Shown: positions 27,242 to 35,541, counted from the stretch's first letter. The stretch: 46,782 nucleotides of DNA from Thiogranum sp. (GCA_030148915.1 JASBSN010000049.1:1-46782); one strand, 5' to 3'. Program-made: numbers and translations. The notes: generated by a model not told the origin, from the letters alone.

Positions 27242-27595
27242 TCACGCGCAGCAACTGGCTTCGGGCCGGTTCGGCATAGCGGCCAGCGTTTGCGCGTCTT
27301 CTTTGTAAGGTGACAACGCCGCTACTCCTTCGAGCGTTGCCATCAATGTCCGCTGCATCCAACCGGGCAGCTCCGGTTCCAGGCGGTAATACATCCATCG
27401 GCTCGCACGCCGTGTCCGGACCAGACCCGCTTCGCGCATCTGTCCGAGGTGGCGCGAGATTTTCGGCTGTGACAGCGCCAACGCATGGGTCAACTCACAG
27501 ACGCACAGCTCCCCCTGACGTTGTAACAGCATGGCAATTCGCAGCCGGGTCGTGTCGGCGAGCATTTGAAAAAAAAGTTCAGGTTCGGAGTGCAT
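27242..27595 (-). CDS. arsR: ArsR-family arsenite-responsive repressor
   Basis: A 117-residue winged-helix repressor. The metal site CVCEL starts the recognition region (GELCVCELTHALALSQPKISRHL, about residues 29-51), as in ArsR proteins that bind As(III) through cysteines. A further Cys pair is at the C-terminus (ASCCA). It leads the arsR-arsI-arsC-acr3 operon and presumably represses it from the palindrome upstream of its start. Confidence 0.94.
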   Translation of the reverse strand: MHSEPELFFQMLADTTRLRIAMLLQRQGELCVCELTHALALSQPKISRHLGQMREAGLVRTRRASRWMYYRLEPELPGWMQRTLMATLEGVAALSPYKEDAQTLAAMPNRPEASCCA

Positions 27596-27615
27596 TGTTT
27601 AAGTATACGGCTAAT

Positions 27616-27638
27616 CATATATATGTCAACTCATATAT
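27616..27638. promoter_or_regulatory. Probable ArsR operator
   Basis: ATATATG, six bases, then CATATAT form a perfect 7-6-7 dyad (27619-27638) within an AT-rich stretch, 24 bp upstream of the arsR start. Size, position and AT-rich arms fit an ArsR-family operator. It could also affect the divergent flavoprotein gene. Confidence 0.6.
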
Positions 27639-27805
27639 TGTACCTACCTCTTGTTAATGAAGGCACCCTGCTTCGAGGCTATCATCCTGTTCCGGGTAAA
27701 TATCGTGGGCGCCCACCCGAACCAACGCATAAGGTGCTGCCGTCACCGACCGCCCTTCGGCACGGCGCCGTCGACCGGGCTTCTGAAGGCATGAGGATTT
27801 CGCTT

Positions 27806-29512
27806 ATGAATGAACAAGACGCGGCCAATGCGGTGCCGCCATGGGCGGCGGGCACCGCCGAGCGCATGCACGAACTTGATCCACAGCTGAACGCCGAAGA
27901 GATTGAACTCCTTCAAGCTCACGGGTCGGTCAGAACGTTTGCCGCGGGCGAGCGCTTGTGGACAGCGGGTGATCGCGCGCCCATGATGCTGGTCCTTGAG
28001 GGGCAAATCGACGTAGTCCGAAACACGGATGAAGGCGAAGCGGTCGTTATCAGCCACGGCCCCGGACACTATGTCGGCGAAATCATCACCATGACCGGCG
28101 GCCGTGCGCTAGTGAGCGGGCGCGCCGCCAAGGCCTTGACTGCCCTGGTTATCGAATCCACCGACCTGCGTCGATTCATAGCCACGGAGGCGGAGCTCGG
28201 GGAAAAACTGTTATTGAGCTTCATTCTCCGGCGCATGCGCATGATTGCTGAGAATCTCGGCAACGTCGTCCTGGTTGGCAATCCGCAAAGAGCGGCAACC
28301 GCCGAGCTGCAGAATTTCCTATCGCGAAACGGCATCCCCTTTACGGTCACCAACCCCCGCGAAACCGATGCGCGCGCGCTGATCAGTCGCCATGAATTAA
28401 ACGAGGATGACCTGCCGGCGGTGATCGTCAACGACACGGTACATAAACGACCGTCCATCCGAATGTTGGCGGACACCTTGGGTTTCACCGCTGAAATCGA
28501 TCACGGCGTCACTTACGACCTCGCGGTCATCGGCAGTGGGCCGGCGGGCTTGGCGAGCGCCGTCTCCGCGGCCTCCGAAGGCTTGAGCGTGCTGGTGCTC
28601 GAACAGTGCGCGCCCGGCGGCCAGGCCGGCAGCAGTTCACGCATCGAGAATTACGTGGGTTTTCCAACCGGCATCAGCGGCCAGGCGCTGATGGGGCGTG
28701 CGTATTTGCAAGCGCAAAAATTCGGCGCACACATTGCGATTGCCCGAGAGCTGCTGAGCATGGAGTGCGGCGAGCCCTGCCACCGGCTGCGTATGGACGG
28801 CGGCGATCAGGTATTGGCTAAAGTGGTGGTAATTGCCAGCGGGGCTATTTATAGGCAACCGAGCATCGGGAATCTGGGGCGCTATGGCGGTGTACACTAC
28901 GGCGCCAGCCATGTCGAGGCACAGCTGTGCCGCGGACGCGACGTGGCGATCATCGGCGGCGGCAACTCAGCCGGCCAGGCGGCGGTGTATCTTTCACGCC
29001 GAGCGCGCCACGTACACGTTTTGGTGCGTGGCGGTGGGCTGGGCGCAAGCATGTCTGATTACCTCGTGCGGCGTATTGATCACATCCCGAACATTTATCT
29101 GCATACTCACAGTGAAGTTGAGGCTATTCAGGGTGATGAAGCTATGGAAAGCGTCACGGTGCACAACAATCGTGATGACTCAACCAGCACCTTGGCTGTC
29201 TCACATCTGTTTATCTTTATCGGAGCGCAACCCGGTACGGCGTTTGTCGGTGACCAAGTGGCCCTGGACGATAAAGGCTTTGTGCTCACCGGGGATGCGC
29301 TCAGCGATGAGGCGCTGACAGCGCATGGATGGAGTCTGAATCGCCGACCTCATCTCCTGGAGACCAGTTGCCCCCGGGTTTTCGCCGCCGGCGACGTGCG
29401 CTCGGGTTCCGTCAAACGCGTCGCCTCGGCGGTGGGCGAAGGTTCGGTATGCGTGCAATTCATCCACACGCTCTTGAACGAACTCGCCGAGAGCGGGAAA
29501 GCTGCCAGATGA
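27806..29512 (+). CDS. Thioredoxin-reductase-like flavoprotein with N-terminal cyclic-nucleotide-binding domain
   Basis: I choose the ATG at 27806 (568 residues), preceded by a GAGGAT ribosome site; the open frame extends farther but would overlap arsR. Domains: a cNMP-binding-like domain (about 20-135, GEAVVISHGPGHYVGEIITMTGG), a thioredoxin/glutaredoxin-like segment (about 150-230), then a two-dinucleotide-fold reductase (from 238; FAD motif VIGSGPAGLAS, NADPH motif IIGGGNSAG near 385, and a final FAAGDVRSGSVKR). Where thioredoxin reductase has its CxxC, this protein has GASH (GVHYGASHVEAQL), so it cannot perform classic disulfide reduction. The partner is unknown. It is divergent from the arsenic operon. 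Confidence 0.88.
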   Translation: MNEQDAANAVPPWAAGTAERMHELDPQLNAEEIELLQAHGSVRTFAAGERLWTAGDRAPMMLVLEGQIDVVRNTDEGEAVVISHGPGHYVGEIITMTGGRALVSGRAAKALTALVIESTDLRRFIATEAELGEKLLLSFILRRMRMIAENLGNVVLVGNPQRAATAELQNFLSRNGIPFTVTNPRETDARALISRHELNEDDLPAVIVNDTVHKRPSIRMLADTLGFTAEIDHGVTYDLAVIGSGPAGLASAVSAASEGLSVLVLEQCAPGGQAGSSSRIENYVGFPTGISGQALMGRAYLQAQKFGAHIAIARELLSMECGEPCHRLRMDGGDQVLAKVVVIASGAIYRQPSIGNLGRYGGVHYGASHVEAQLCRGRDVAIIGGGNSAGQAAVYLSRRARHVHVLVRGGGLGASMSDYLVRRIDHIPNIYLHTHSEVEAIQGDEAMESVTVHNNRDDSTSTLAVSHLFIFIGAQPGTAFVGDQVALDDKGFVLTGDALSDEALTAHGWSLNRRPHLLETSCPRVFAAGDVRSGSVKRVASAVGEGSVCVQFIHTLLNELAESGKAAR

Positions 29513-29554
29513 CGGATAGGGTCGCTCCCGAGCGCGCACTATTGGAGACCGCCT

Positions 29555-31243
29555 GTGCATGAGACCTTAAATATGATGTTGCCGCTCGCAGTCTTACTTG
29601 CGGCCGGCGTGATCTCCACCGCATTGTTGCCGCGCTTCGGAATCCCGGCAATTTTCGGGTACTTCTGCGCCGGCGTGGTTGTTGGTCCGTCTGTCACCGG
29701 CTGGGTGCCGATGTCCGATACGGTGGAATTGCTGGCTGAATTTGGCGTTATTTTCCTGCTGTTCGATATCGGTCTGCATTTTTCCCTGAAGCAGCTATGG
29801 GCGGCAAAAAAAGACTTTCTTACCATGGGTCCGTTGCAATGGGCTGGCACGACGGCGGTGATTGCCGGCGCGCTGGGGCTATTGGGCATCGCACCGGTAA
29901 CGTCAATTTTGCCAGTCGCCGGTGCGCTGGCACTGTCCTCCACCGCCGTTGCACTGCAAACCCTCAACGATCGTGGCGAACAAGGCACGCCCATGGCGCA
30001 TTCGGCCACAGCACTCCTGATATTTCAGGACGTGGTCGCCGTGATCCTGCTGGCCCTGATCAGTGCGGATACCGCCAACAGCGACTCGGCCACCTCGTTG
30101 ACGCTTGCCCTGGGTAAGGCTGCGCTCTCCATTGCCGCTGTGGCGGTCATCGGACGATTGTTGCGCCCGGGCTTTGCCTGGATTGTCGGCGCCGGACTCG
30201 ATGAGGCCTTCACGGCGGCCGCCTTGCTGGTGGTGGTGGTGACCGCGAGTCTAACCGGGCTGGCCGGTCTGTCGTTACCGCTCGGTGCGTTTCTTGGCGG
30301 CATGCTGCTCTCGGAATCCGAATACTGCTACATGATCAAAACCGAGCTGAAACCGTTTCGTGGGCTGTTACTGGGCCTGTTTTTCATCACCGTGGGTATG
30401 TCGCTGGATGCCAGCGTGGTCTCAGCTTATCTGGGGATCACATTGGCCGTTGCCGGAGCGTTGCTACTGGTCAAAGGGGTGCTTGTGGCACTCGCGGCAA
30501 GGCTGACCGGTATCAGCGCGGCGGTGTCACTGCGCCTGGGTTTCACCCTCGGTCAGGGTAGCGAATTCGCTTTTGTCATCTTGACCGCCATGGCGGCCTC
30601 CGATGCCATTGCGCCCACGTTGGCCGCGATCCTGACCGCCTCGGTGGTCATCACCATGGCACTTACGCCTGCGCTGGCGCCGCTGGGCGATCGGTTGAGT
30701 GCGCGGTTGGCGGCGCGTCTGCTCGACGACGATTCAGCCGGCGACGAGGCGTCACGCCATGTGCTCATAAACGGCGCTTCCGACACTGAACTGACCGTGG
30801 CGAGCGCGCTCACCGCCTTCGGCCATCGCTATCTGGCCCTGGATTCTGACCGAAAGGCCGTCGCCCGGGCACGTTCATTGGGTTTCAGCGCCGGGGTGGG
30901 CAATCTCAATGATGCCCAACTGGTAGAAAGCTTTGCCGAGACGCCCGATGTTTTGATCGTCGGTCGCACCACGCATAAGGATGCCCAGGCGCTGATCCGG
31001 CGCCTGAAACAACGTCGCCCCAACCTGGACATCATTACCCGAGTGGCCGATGAAACCGATGCCGTACCGCTTCGCGGCTTGGGCGCGGTGGTCTGTGTCG
31101 CGCCTAAAGACCCTGATAATCGCACCCTCGCCATTGAAACGCTGCGGTATCTCAACGTCGCCGAAGACGACATCCAGGCGTGGGCACAACGTTTCGACGA
31201 CAATCCGCAATGGGAGAAGGCGGATAAGGCGCATGCCGTCTGA
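29555..31243 (+). CDS. CPA2-family cation:proton antiporter (KefB/C-like) with RCK/TrkA-N domain
   Basis: A 562-residue membrane protein. The N-terminal part has about 12 helices of the Na+/H+ exchanger fold, with GPSVTGWVP, LLFDIGLHFSL, LSSTAVALQTL and FQDVVAVILLAL near helices 3-6. The C-terminal RCK/TrkA-N Rossmann domain starts near residue 402. Its first strand reads HVLINGASDTELTVAS and lacks the GxGxxG expected for NAD binding, so ligand control may be altered. KefB/C-type proteins exchange K+ for H+, often after electrophile or oxidative stress. It lies 42 bp downstream of the cNMP-domain flavoprotein, so the two probably form an operon. Confidence 0.9.
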   Translation: MHETLNMMLPLAVLLAAGVISTALLPRFGIPAIFGYFCAGVVVGPSVTGWVPMSDTVELLAEFGVIFLLFDIGLHFSLKQLWAAKKDFLTMGPLQWAGTTAVIAGALGLLGIAPVTSILPVAGALALSSTAVALQTLNDRGEQGTPMAHSATALLIFQDVVAVILLALISADTANSDSATSLTLALGKAALSIAAVAVIGRLLRPGFAWIVGAGLDEAFTAAALLVVVVTASLTGLAGLSLPLGAFLGGMLLSESEYCYMIKTELKPFRGLLLGLFFITVGMSLDASVVSAYLGITLAVAGALLLVKGVLVALAARLTGISAAVSLRLGFTLGQGSEFAFVILTAMAASDAIAPTLAAILTASVVITMALTPALAPLGDRLSARLAARLLDDDSAGDEASRHVLINGASDTELTVASALTAFGHRYLALDSDRKAVARARSLGFSAGVGNLNDAQLVESFAETPDVLIVGRTTHKDAQALIRRLKQRRPNLDIITRVADETDAVPLRGLGAVVCVAPKDPDNRTLAIETLRYLNVAEDDIQAWAQRFDDNPQWEKADKAHAV

Positions 31244-31328
31244 TCGACGGTTTCGCCTGCCCTTCCCCCTCGATCCAGACCGAGGCCAGGCAACATGAGC
31301 AGGGATTCACAAAAAGCAGGATGGGTGC

Positions 31329-31808
31329 CTACTGCATATAGGCATGATTCTCTTCGTATTGAAGCCGAACGATCTCTGCATCGCCCATGGGCACCATCTC
31401 GACAAAGCCGTGGATGTCTTGGGCGCTCAATCCCTGACTTTCGGCGGCCAGTTTGCACATCTTAAAGCGTATCAGTCCACCTACTGACAAGCTTTGCGCC
31501 CGCTTTTGCAGATTATCATATTGGCTGTAATTTTTTATGGCGAAGAATTTGATGGATGATCCGTGTAGCACAACCACAATAGACTGCTCGAACGGATCCG
31601 CTCCGGTGAGCTTACTCAAGTAGCTTACCCGATCCAACACATGCGCCAGCTGGTCGAGCTCGCCGGTGGTAACATCATAAACGACCTTCATCGGCTTATA
31701 GTCAGTCTGTGTAACCTGTGCACGACCCCAGGGCGCCTGTTCGCCCGCCACCACCGCGCAGACCGATAAACACAAGCCAAGCGCAAGCAAAATCTTCGGA
31801 TACAGCAT
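31329..31808 (-). CDS. Secreted DsrE-family protein
   Basis: A 159-residue protein. The ATG at 31808 is chosen because GGAGG lies seven bases upstream and the next residues form a signal peptide (MLYPKILLALGLCLSVCAVVAGE). The mature part is a DsrE-like fold: VVYDVTTGELDQLAHVLD, then VVVLHGSSIKFF and the conserved cysteine region RFKMCKLAAESQGL. DsrE-like proteins carry or sense sulfur at that cysteine. It follows nsrR at the 3' end of the nirK cluster with a 40-bp gap, suggesting joint expression. The function in the periplasm is unknown. Confidence 0.82.
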   Translation of the reverse strand: MLYPKILLALGLCLSVCAVVAGEQAPWGRAQVTQTDYKPMKVVYDVTTGELDQLAHVLDRVSYLSKLTGADPFEQSIVVVLHGSSIKFFAIKNYSQYDNLQKRAQSLSVGGLIRFKMCKLAAESQGLSAQDIHGFVEMVPMGDAEIVRLQYEENHAYMQ

Positions 31809-31848
31809 TAACGATTCCTCCACATGCGAAACGCGTAGCGTACAGGTA

Positions 31849-32268
31849 TCAATTGAACAATTTTTTTACCGTACTGCGGCTTTGCAACAGATCGGCCAGC
31901 GAGTGCTGCTTTATTTCATTAATAAACATATCCTGTGCTCTGGAAAACACACAGCTCAGCTCACACGAAGCGCGCAGCGGACAGCGTGACTTATCACAGT
32001 CGATCAATGGCCTGATGCCTTCGAACTCCAGAAACAGCTGGCCAATATTGATCTCTTCCGGTGGCTTGTTAAGCTCCATACCGCCGCCCTTGCCGTGATA
32101 GGTCCTGATATAACTTAGACCGGAAAGACGGTGCACCACTTTGCGCAGATGTTCGTGCGAAATACCATAGTATGCGGCGATTTCCGCCATCGTGATACGA
32201 CGCTTGTTATTCACCGCGACATACATCAAAACTCTGTACGCGTAGTCGGTGTAGTGACTGATTTGCAT
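31849..32268 (-). CDS. nsrR: Rrf2-family regulator, NsrR type (nitric oxide sensor)
   Basis: A 139-residue winged-helix regulator. The start at ATG 32268 (MQISHYTDYAYRVLMYVA) aligns with the family; the longer open frame upstream is not NsrR-like. The three cysteines are Cys91, Cys96 and Cys102 (CDKSRCPLRASC), exactly the positions that hold the Fe-S cluster in characterised NsrR. A fourth Cys106 follows. The HTH includes AAYYGISHEHLRKVVHRLS, and HGKGGGMELN forms the wing. NO damage to the cluster would relieve repression of the nirK cluster, in which it is the fifth gene. Confidence 0.88.
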   Translation of the reverse strand: MQISHYTDYAYRVLMYVAVNNKRRITMAEIAAYYGISHEHLRKVVHRLSGLSYIRTYHGKGGGMELNKPPEEINIGQLFLEFEGIRPLIDCDKSRCPLRASCELSCVFSRAQDMFINEIKQHSLADLLQSRSTVKKLFN

Positions 32269-32374
32269 AGTAAAAGGGCTTCTTCGCGGCGCCGGGCAGT
32301 TGCATGCAAATATCCTCCATATCGACCGGCAAATCAACCGTCGCCCAGTACTTCACCGCGGCAAGCCTTCGCTA

Positions 32375-33457
32375 CTATTCAGCCTTTTGCTTCTTTTTCT
32401 TTTTCTGTTTTTTGATTTTCTCGCCCTTGAATGCCGCATGATCATACATGCCGTAGGGTTGGCGCAGCTCATCACTCATATAAAAATCGGGATCGTAGGT
32501 CGCGTCCTTGTCTTTCCAAACGTACCAGTCATCCTTCTTTATGCCATCGTATTCGACCACCGTTATCGCGCCGCCCGGCGCTTTCCCATTATTTGACGTG
32601 TGGTGATCAATGTGATCGTGATTGATCCAGCGCCCCGGGTTGTTCATGCGCACGATAACGTCTTTCCGAGAGCCGACCGGCACGTCCACCACATCCGCCC
32701 AATACGGCGAATCGAGCGGCAGACCGTCTTTGTGGGTTACCAGGACATCATGGCCGTGCAGATGGTAGGCCGTCTCGACACTGACGCTATAAAGTCTCAG
32801 CCTGAGTACATCCCCTTTTTTTACGCGCAACGGCTGATCGGTCGGGAAGGCCTTACCGTTGATCGAAAAATAGTTCGGCAGCTCTCTGGGATCTCCGCCC
32901 TTGCCAAACTCCATTGCCACATCCGAATTCCAGGCAGAGAACATGAGGATGGCATCTTTGGTAACCTCTTTCTCGATGGGAGTGGGGTTTTGCGGGTCGA
33001 CAATCAGCGGTCCCCACATACCTCGTAAGCCGACATGCTCTGGGACGTTGACATGGCAGTGGTACCAGAGACTACCGGGCTTGTCAGCGACAAATTTGTA
33101 CACATAACTGTCACCCGGCTCGATCGCCTGCTGGGTAATGTTCGGCACGCCATCACTGCGCCACGAATTGGTCTGATAGACTCCATGCCAATGCACGGTA
33201 TGGTTCAACGTCGTGAAATTATGCACAGTCACTTCAACGTTATCGCCTTGCTTGACGTGGATCAGCGGCCCGGGGACCTGTCCGTTAAAAGCCCAGACTT
33301 TGGTCTTGAACCCCGGGGCCACTTCCAGCATGACCTCTTCAATTGTCATTTCAAACTTTCTTAATTCGGCGTGACTACTTTTAAAGGGGAACGCCGACAA
33401 TGCGAACCCCAGCAGCAGAAACACCGTCACACTCGTGCCTAATGATGTTTGCTTCAT
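32375..33457 (-). CDS. ncgA: Two-domain multicopper oxidase (NcgA/BCO-like)
   Basis: A 360-residue periplasmic protein with a signal peptide (about 1-30). Copper motifs: HTVHWHG (HxH) and WYHCHVNVPEHVGLRGMWG in domain 1, and YHLHGHDVLVTH and NHDHIDHH in domain 2. The type-1 cysteine is present only in domain 1 (HCH); domain 2 has HDH. That is a two-domain multicopper oxidase with its type-1 site in domain 1. Nitrosomonas carries such an oxidase (NcgA) in the NsrR-regulated ncgABC-nirK operon. The C-terminus is an extremely lysine-rich tail (KIKKQKKKKKQK). It is encoded 12 bp after the monohaem cytochrome gene. Confidence 0.87.
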   Translation of the reverse strand: MKQTSLGTSVTVFLLLGFALSAFPFKSSHAELRKFEMTIEEVMLEVAPGFKTKVWAFNGQVPGPLIHVKQGDNVEVTVHNFTTLNHTVHWHGVYQTNSWRSDGVPNITQQAIEPGDSYVYKFVADKPGSLWYHCHVNVPEHVGLRGMWGPLIVDPQNPTPIEKEVTKDAILMFSAWNSDVAMEFGKGGDPRELPNYFSINGKAFPTDQPLRVKKGDVLRLRLYSVSVETAYHLHGHDVLVTHKDGLPLDSPYWADVVDVPVGSRKDVIVRMNNPGRWINHDHIDHHTSNNGKAPGGAITVVEYDGIKKDDWYVWKDKDATYDPDFYMSDELRQPYGMYDHAAFKGEKIKKQKKKKKQKAE

Positions 33458-33469
33458 TGTTACCGCCCT

Positions 33470-33835
33470 CTATTTTTGCTTCTGCGTGCAGCACAACGAG
33501 CGCAGATACTGCACCAGCGCACTGATCTGATCGTCCGAGAGATTTCCGTCCCAATTAGGCATCAACACCGACTTGTCAACGGATTTCCCACCGTGCTTGA
33601 TCGCCTTGAACAGGTCCTTGTCAGTACGCGTCATCATTTCTTTACGGTCGGTATGATCCCTGGGCAGCACTTCCATATCCGCAACGTTAATGCCATAGCC
33701 GTCACCCTCAATGCCGTGACACTGCGTACAGTAGGTTCGATATAGGATCTTGCCCGCCTCAATCTCGTCTTCGCTGGCATACGCCGTCTGAATCGCCGCT
33801 AGCAGAGACATGCTGATGATAATTTTCCGGATCAT
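33470..33835 (-). CDS. Periplasmic monohaem cytochrome c (NcgC-like)
   Basis: A 121-residue protein with a signal peptide (MIRKIIISMSLLAAIQTAYA) and one haem c motif CTQCH (about residues 36-40). A probable axial methionine is in VLMPNWDG near residue 92. The end has a Cys-Cys pair (LRSLCCTQKQK). It overlaps the preceding dihaem cytochrome gene by four bases (ATGA). By position it should shuttle electrons to NirK or the multicopper oxidase. Confidence 0.88.
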   Translation of the reverse strand: MIRKIIISMSLLAAIQTAYASEDEIEAGKILYRTYCTQCHGIEGDGYGINVADMEVLPRDHTDRKEMMTRTDKDLFKAIKHGGKSVDKSVLMPNWDGNLSDDQISALVQYLRSLCCTQKQK

Positions 33836-34557
33836 GGCCTCTTCTCCCCGATGAGTTTGAGATAATCAACCAGTTTGTGGATCTCAGGTTCCTGTAGATG
33901 CTTGTTCGGCATCATGGAATGCGGATCCCACGCCACCGGATTCTTGATATAAGAAACCATGAATTCCGGCTGCAGCCTGTTCCATGCGCTGTACAGCTCC
34001 GGGCCGGACAATCCTCCCACCCCCTCCTCGTCGCGATGGCATGCAGAGCAGCCCTTGAATTTGTTAAAATTCATTTTGCCGAGCATCGGAGAAACTTCTT
34101 TCGGCTGGTACGCCGTTTTCAGTGGCGGTCGAGCCTTCAGGTGTAGCGTCAAAAGAAATTCGGCGACATCACCGGCCTTGGGCTTGGCGACAGACGGGTG
34201 CTCCGGCAATGTCTTCTCGTCGATGACGTCGCCATCGTCTGTCACCACTGTATGATCCGGAGGAAAGCCGCCTCCGGGTCTTATCCGGCTGGGCGATTGG
34301 AGCCAGCCCTGCAGCCATTCTTTTTTGAACTTGTCACCGGCATAGTAGAGAGGCGGGCCTTTTCGGCGCAGACGTTCGCTCATGTCATTCACATCGAAAT
34401 CATCTGCTGACAAGGCGTGACAGCCCGCGCATTTATCTTGTATATATTTTTCCGTATCTGAGGCGATCGCCGTCTGCGCGGCTACAACACCGATAATACC
34501 CAACAGGATGACGCTACCAACAGTTGCGCTATCCGGACTCCGGTTAATGACAGGCAT
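33832..34557 (-). CDS. Dihaem cytochrome c (NcgB-like)
   Basis: A 241-residue exported protein with an N-terminal hydrophobic segment (SVILLGIIGVVAAQTA) and two haem c sites: CAGCH near residue 39 and CSACH near residue 170. Likely axial methionines lie in the C-terminal part (DPHSMMPNKH). It is the second gene of the nirK cluster, downstream of nirK and coupled to the monohaem cytochrome by an ATGA overlap. Probable periplasmic electron carrier for nitrite/NO chemistry. Confidence 0.88.
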   Translation of the reverse strand: MPVINRSPDSATVGSVILLGIIGVVAAQTAIASDTEKYIQDKCAGCHALSADDFDVNDMSERLRRKGPPLYYAGDKFKKEWLQGWLQSPSRIRPGGGFPPDHTVVTDDGDVIDEKTLPEHPSVAKPKAGDVAEFLLTLHLKARPPLKTAYQPKEVSPMLGKMNFNKFKGCSACHRDEEGVGGLSGPELYSAWNRLQPEFMVSYIKNPVAWDPHSMMPNKHLQEPEIHKLVDYLKLIGEKRP

Positions 34558-34605
34558 GACAAACCCTCACTTCGTTTCTGTGAAAAGAATCATTCCCTGG
34601 ATCTA

Positions 34606-35541
34606 TTACCTTAGGATGAGATTCCCGTTTCGGCCTTTGTCCGGATCAGCGCCCTTATAGTTCATCAGCACCGTGATAGCGCCATTGAGCGCATGCTTCA
34701 TGCGGTGATCTACGATGGCGTTATTGGTAGCCCTGTCGGCCGGACTGACAATATCAAAGACCATTCCGTGGGCTGGCGGCACGTCAACGGTCTGCATGTC
34801 ATAGCGCACGTTTTTCGGATTGCCGTTATCCCATACCCTTTCCCATATCCCGGCAATAGGATGAAACGCGGCCGATTCATTAATGCTTGCATTGACAAAA
34901 TACAGTCTTACGCGCTCACCCGGCTCTGACTCGAGCGCTATACTGGCGTTGGAATCGTGAACCGGGTCATAGTGAAATAGTTTGCCGTTGATAAGAGAGC
35001 CTTCCCACCCTCTGCCCATAGTGATGTCTTTCGGTTTTGTACCTTCTTCGAACAGGTCCCCCTGGACGATGACGTACTCGCGATCAGGTTTCGGAAATTG
35101 CGCGCTGTAACCTTCGCGAGGATCCACAATAATCACGCCATACATACCTCTTGAGATATGTTCCGACATCGCCTCCGAACCGCAGTGATAAATAAACACG
35201 CCCGGCACTTTTGCCTTGAACTTGAACTTTTTTGTTTTTCCCGGCTTTATGGGGGCGAATTCATCCAGCACATCGACTTGCGCAGCGTGAAAATCCATAG
35301 AGTGGCTCTGGTGATTACTCTCGGCGTTATGCAGGGTGAAATCCACCACATCGCCTTGCTTGACGCGAATCAGCGGCCCCGGAATGGTGCCGCCGAATGT
35401 CCACATGGCGTGAGTGGTACCGGCATTGTCAATTTGCAACGGCAGCTCCTTGGCCGTCATTTCGACACTTACGGTTTCGGCGAGGGCGACATCGGTCAGG
35501 CCGACGCACAACAACAACAGCGAAATGGCAGGTCTCTTCAT
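34606..35541 (-). CDS. nirK: Copper-containing nitrite reductase, Nitrosomonas-type NirK
   Basis: A 311-residue periplasmic enzyme (signal peptide about 1-21) that reduces nitrite to NO. Copper ligands: HQSHSMDFHAAQVD (catalytic Asp and type-2 His), YHCGSEAMSEHISRGMYG (type-1 Cys, His, Met and the second type-2 His), FHPIAGIWERVWDNG (catalytic His) and VDHRMKHALNGA (third type-2 His). All key residues are present. The compact length matches the ammonia-oxidiser type. It leads a minus-strand cluster: nirK, dihaem cytochrome, monohaem cytochrome, multicopper oxidase, nsrR, dsrE. Ribosome site GGGAGA; an NsrR-type operator lies 18 bp upstream of the ATG. Confidence 0.93.
   Translation of the reverse strand: MKRPAISLLLLCVGLTDVALAETVSVEMTAKELPLQIDNAGTTHAMWTFGGTIPGPLIRVKQGDVVDFTLHNAESNHQSHSMDFHAAQVDVLDEFAPIKPGKTKKFKFKAKVPGVFIYHCGSEAMSEHISRGMYGVIIVDPREGYSAQFPKPDREYVIVQGDLFEEGTKPKDITMGRGWEGSLINGKLFHYDPVHDSNASIALESEPGERVRLYFVNASINESAAFHPIAGIWERVWDNGNPKNVRYDMQTVDVPPAHGMVFDIVSPADRATNNAIVDHRMKHALNGAITVLMNYKGADPDKGRNGNLILR

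Noticed and set aside
27566-27805. Longer N-terminus for the cNMP-domain flavoprotein
   Set aside because: It would overlap arsR and its operator, has no domain content, and a good ribosome site precedes the ATG at 27806.
31263-31300. Hairpin CCTCG...CGAGG after the antiporter gene as a terminator
   Set aside because: Five-base stem and no T-tract; too weak to call.
32269-32337. Upstream start for the first NsrR
   Set aside because: The extra 23 residues are not Rrf2-like; the family N-terminus begins exactly at MQISHYTDYAYR.
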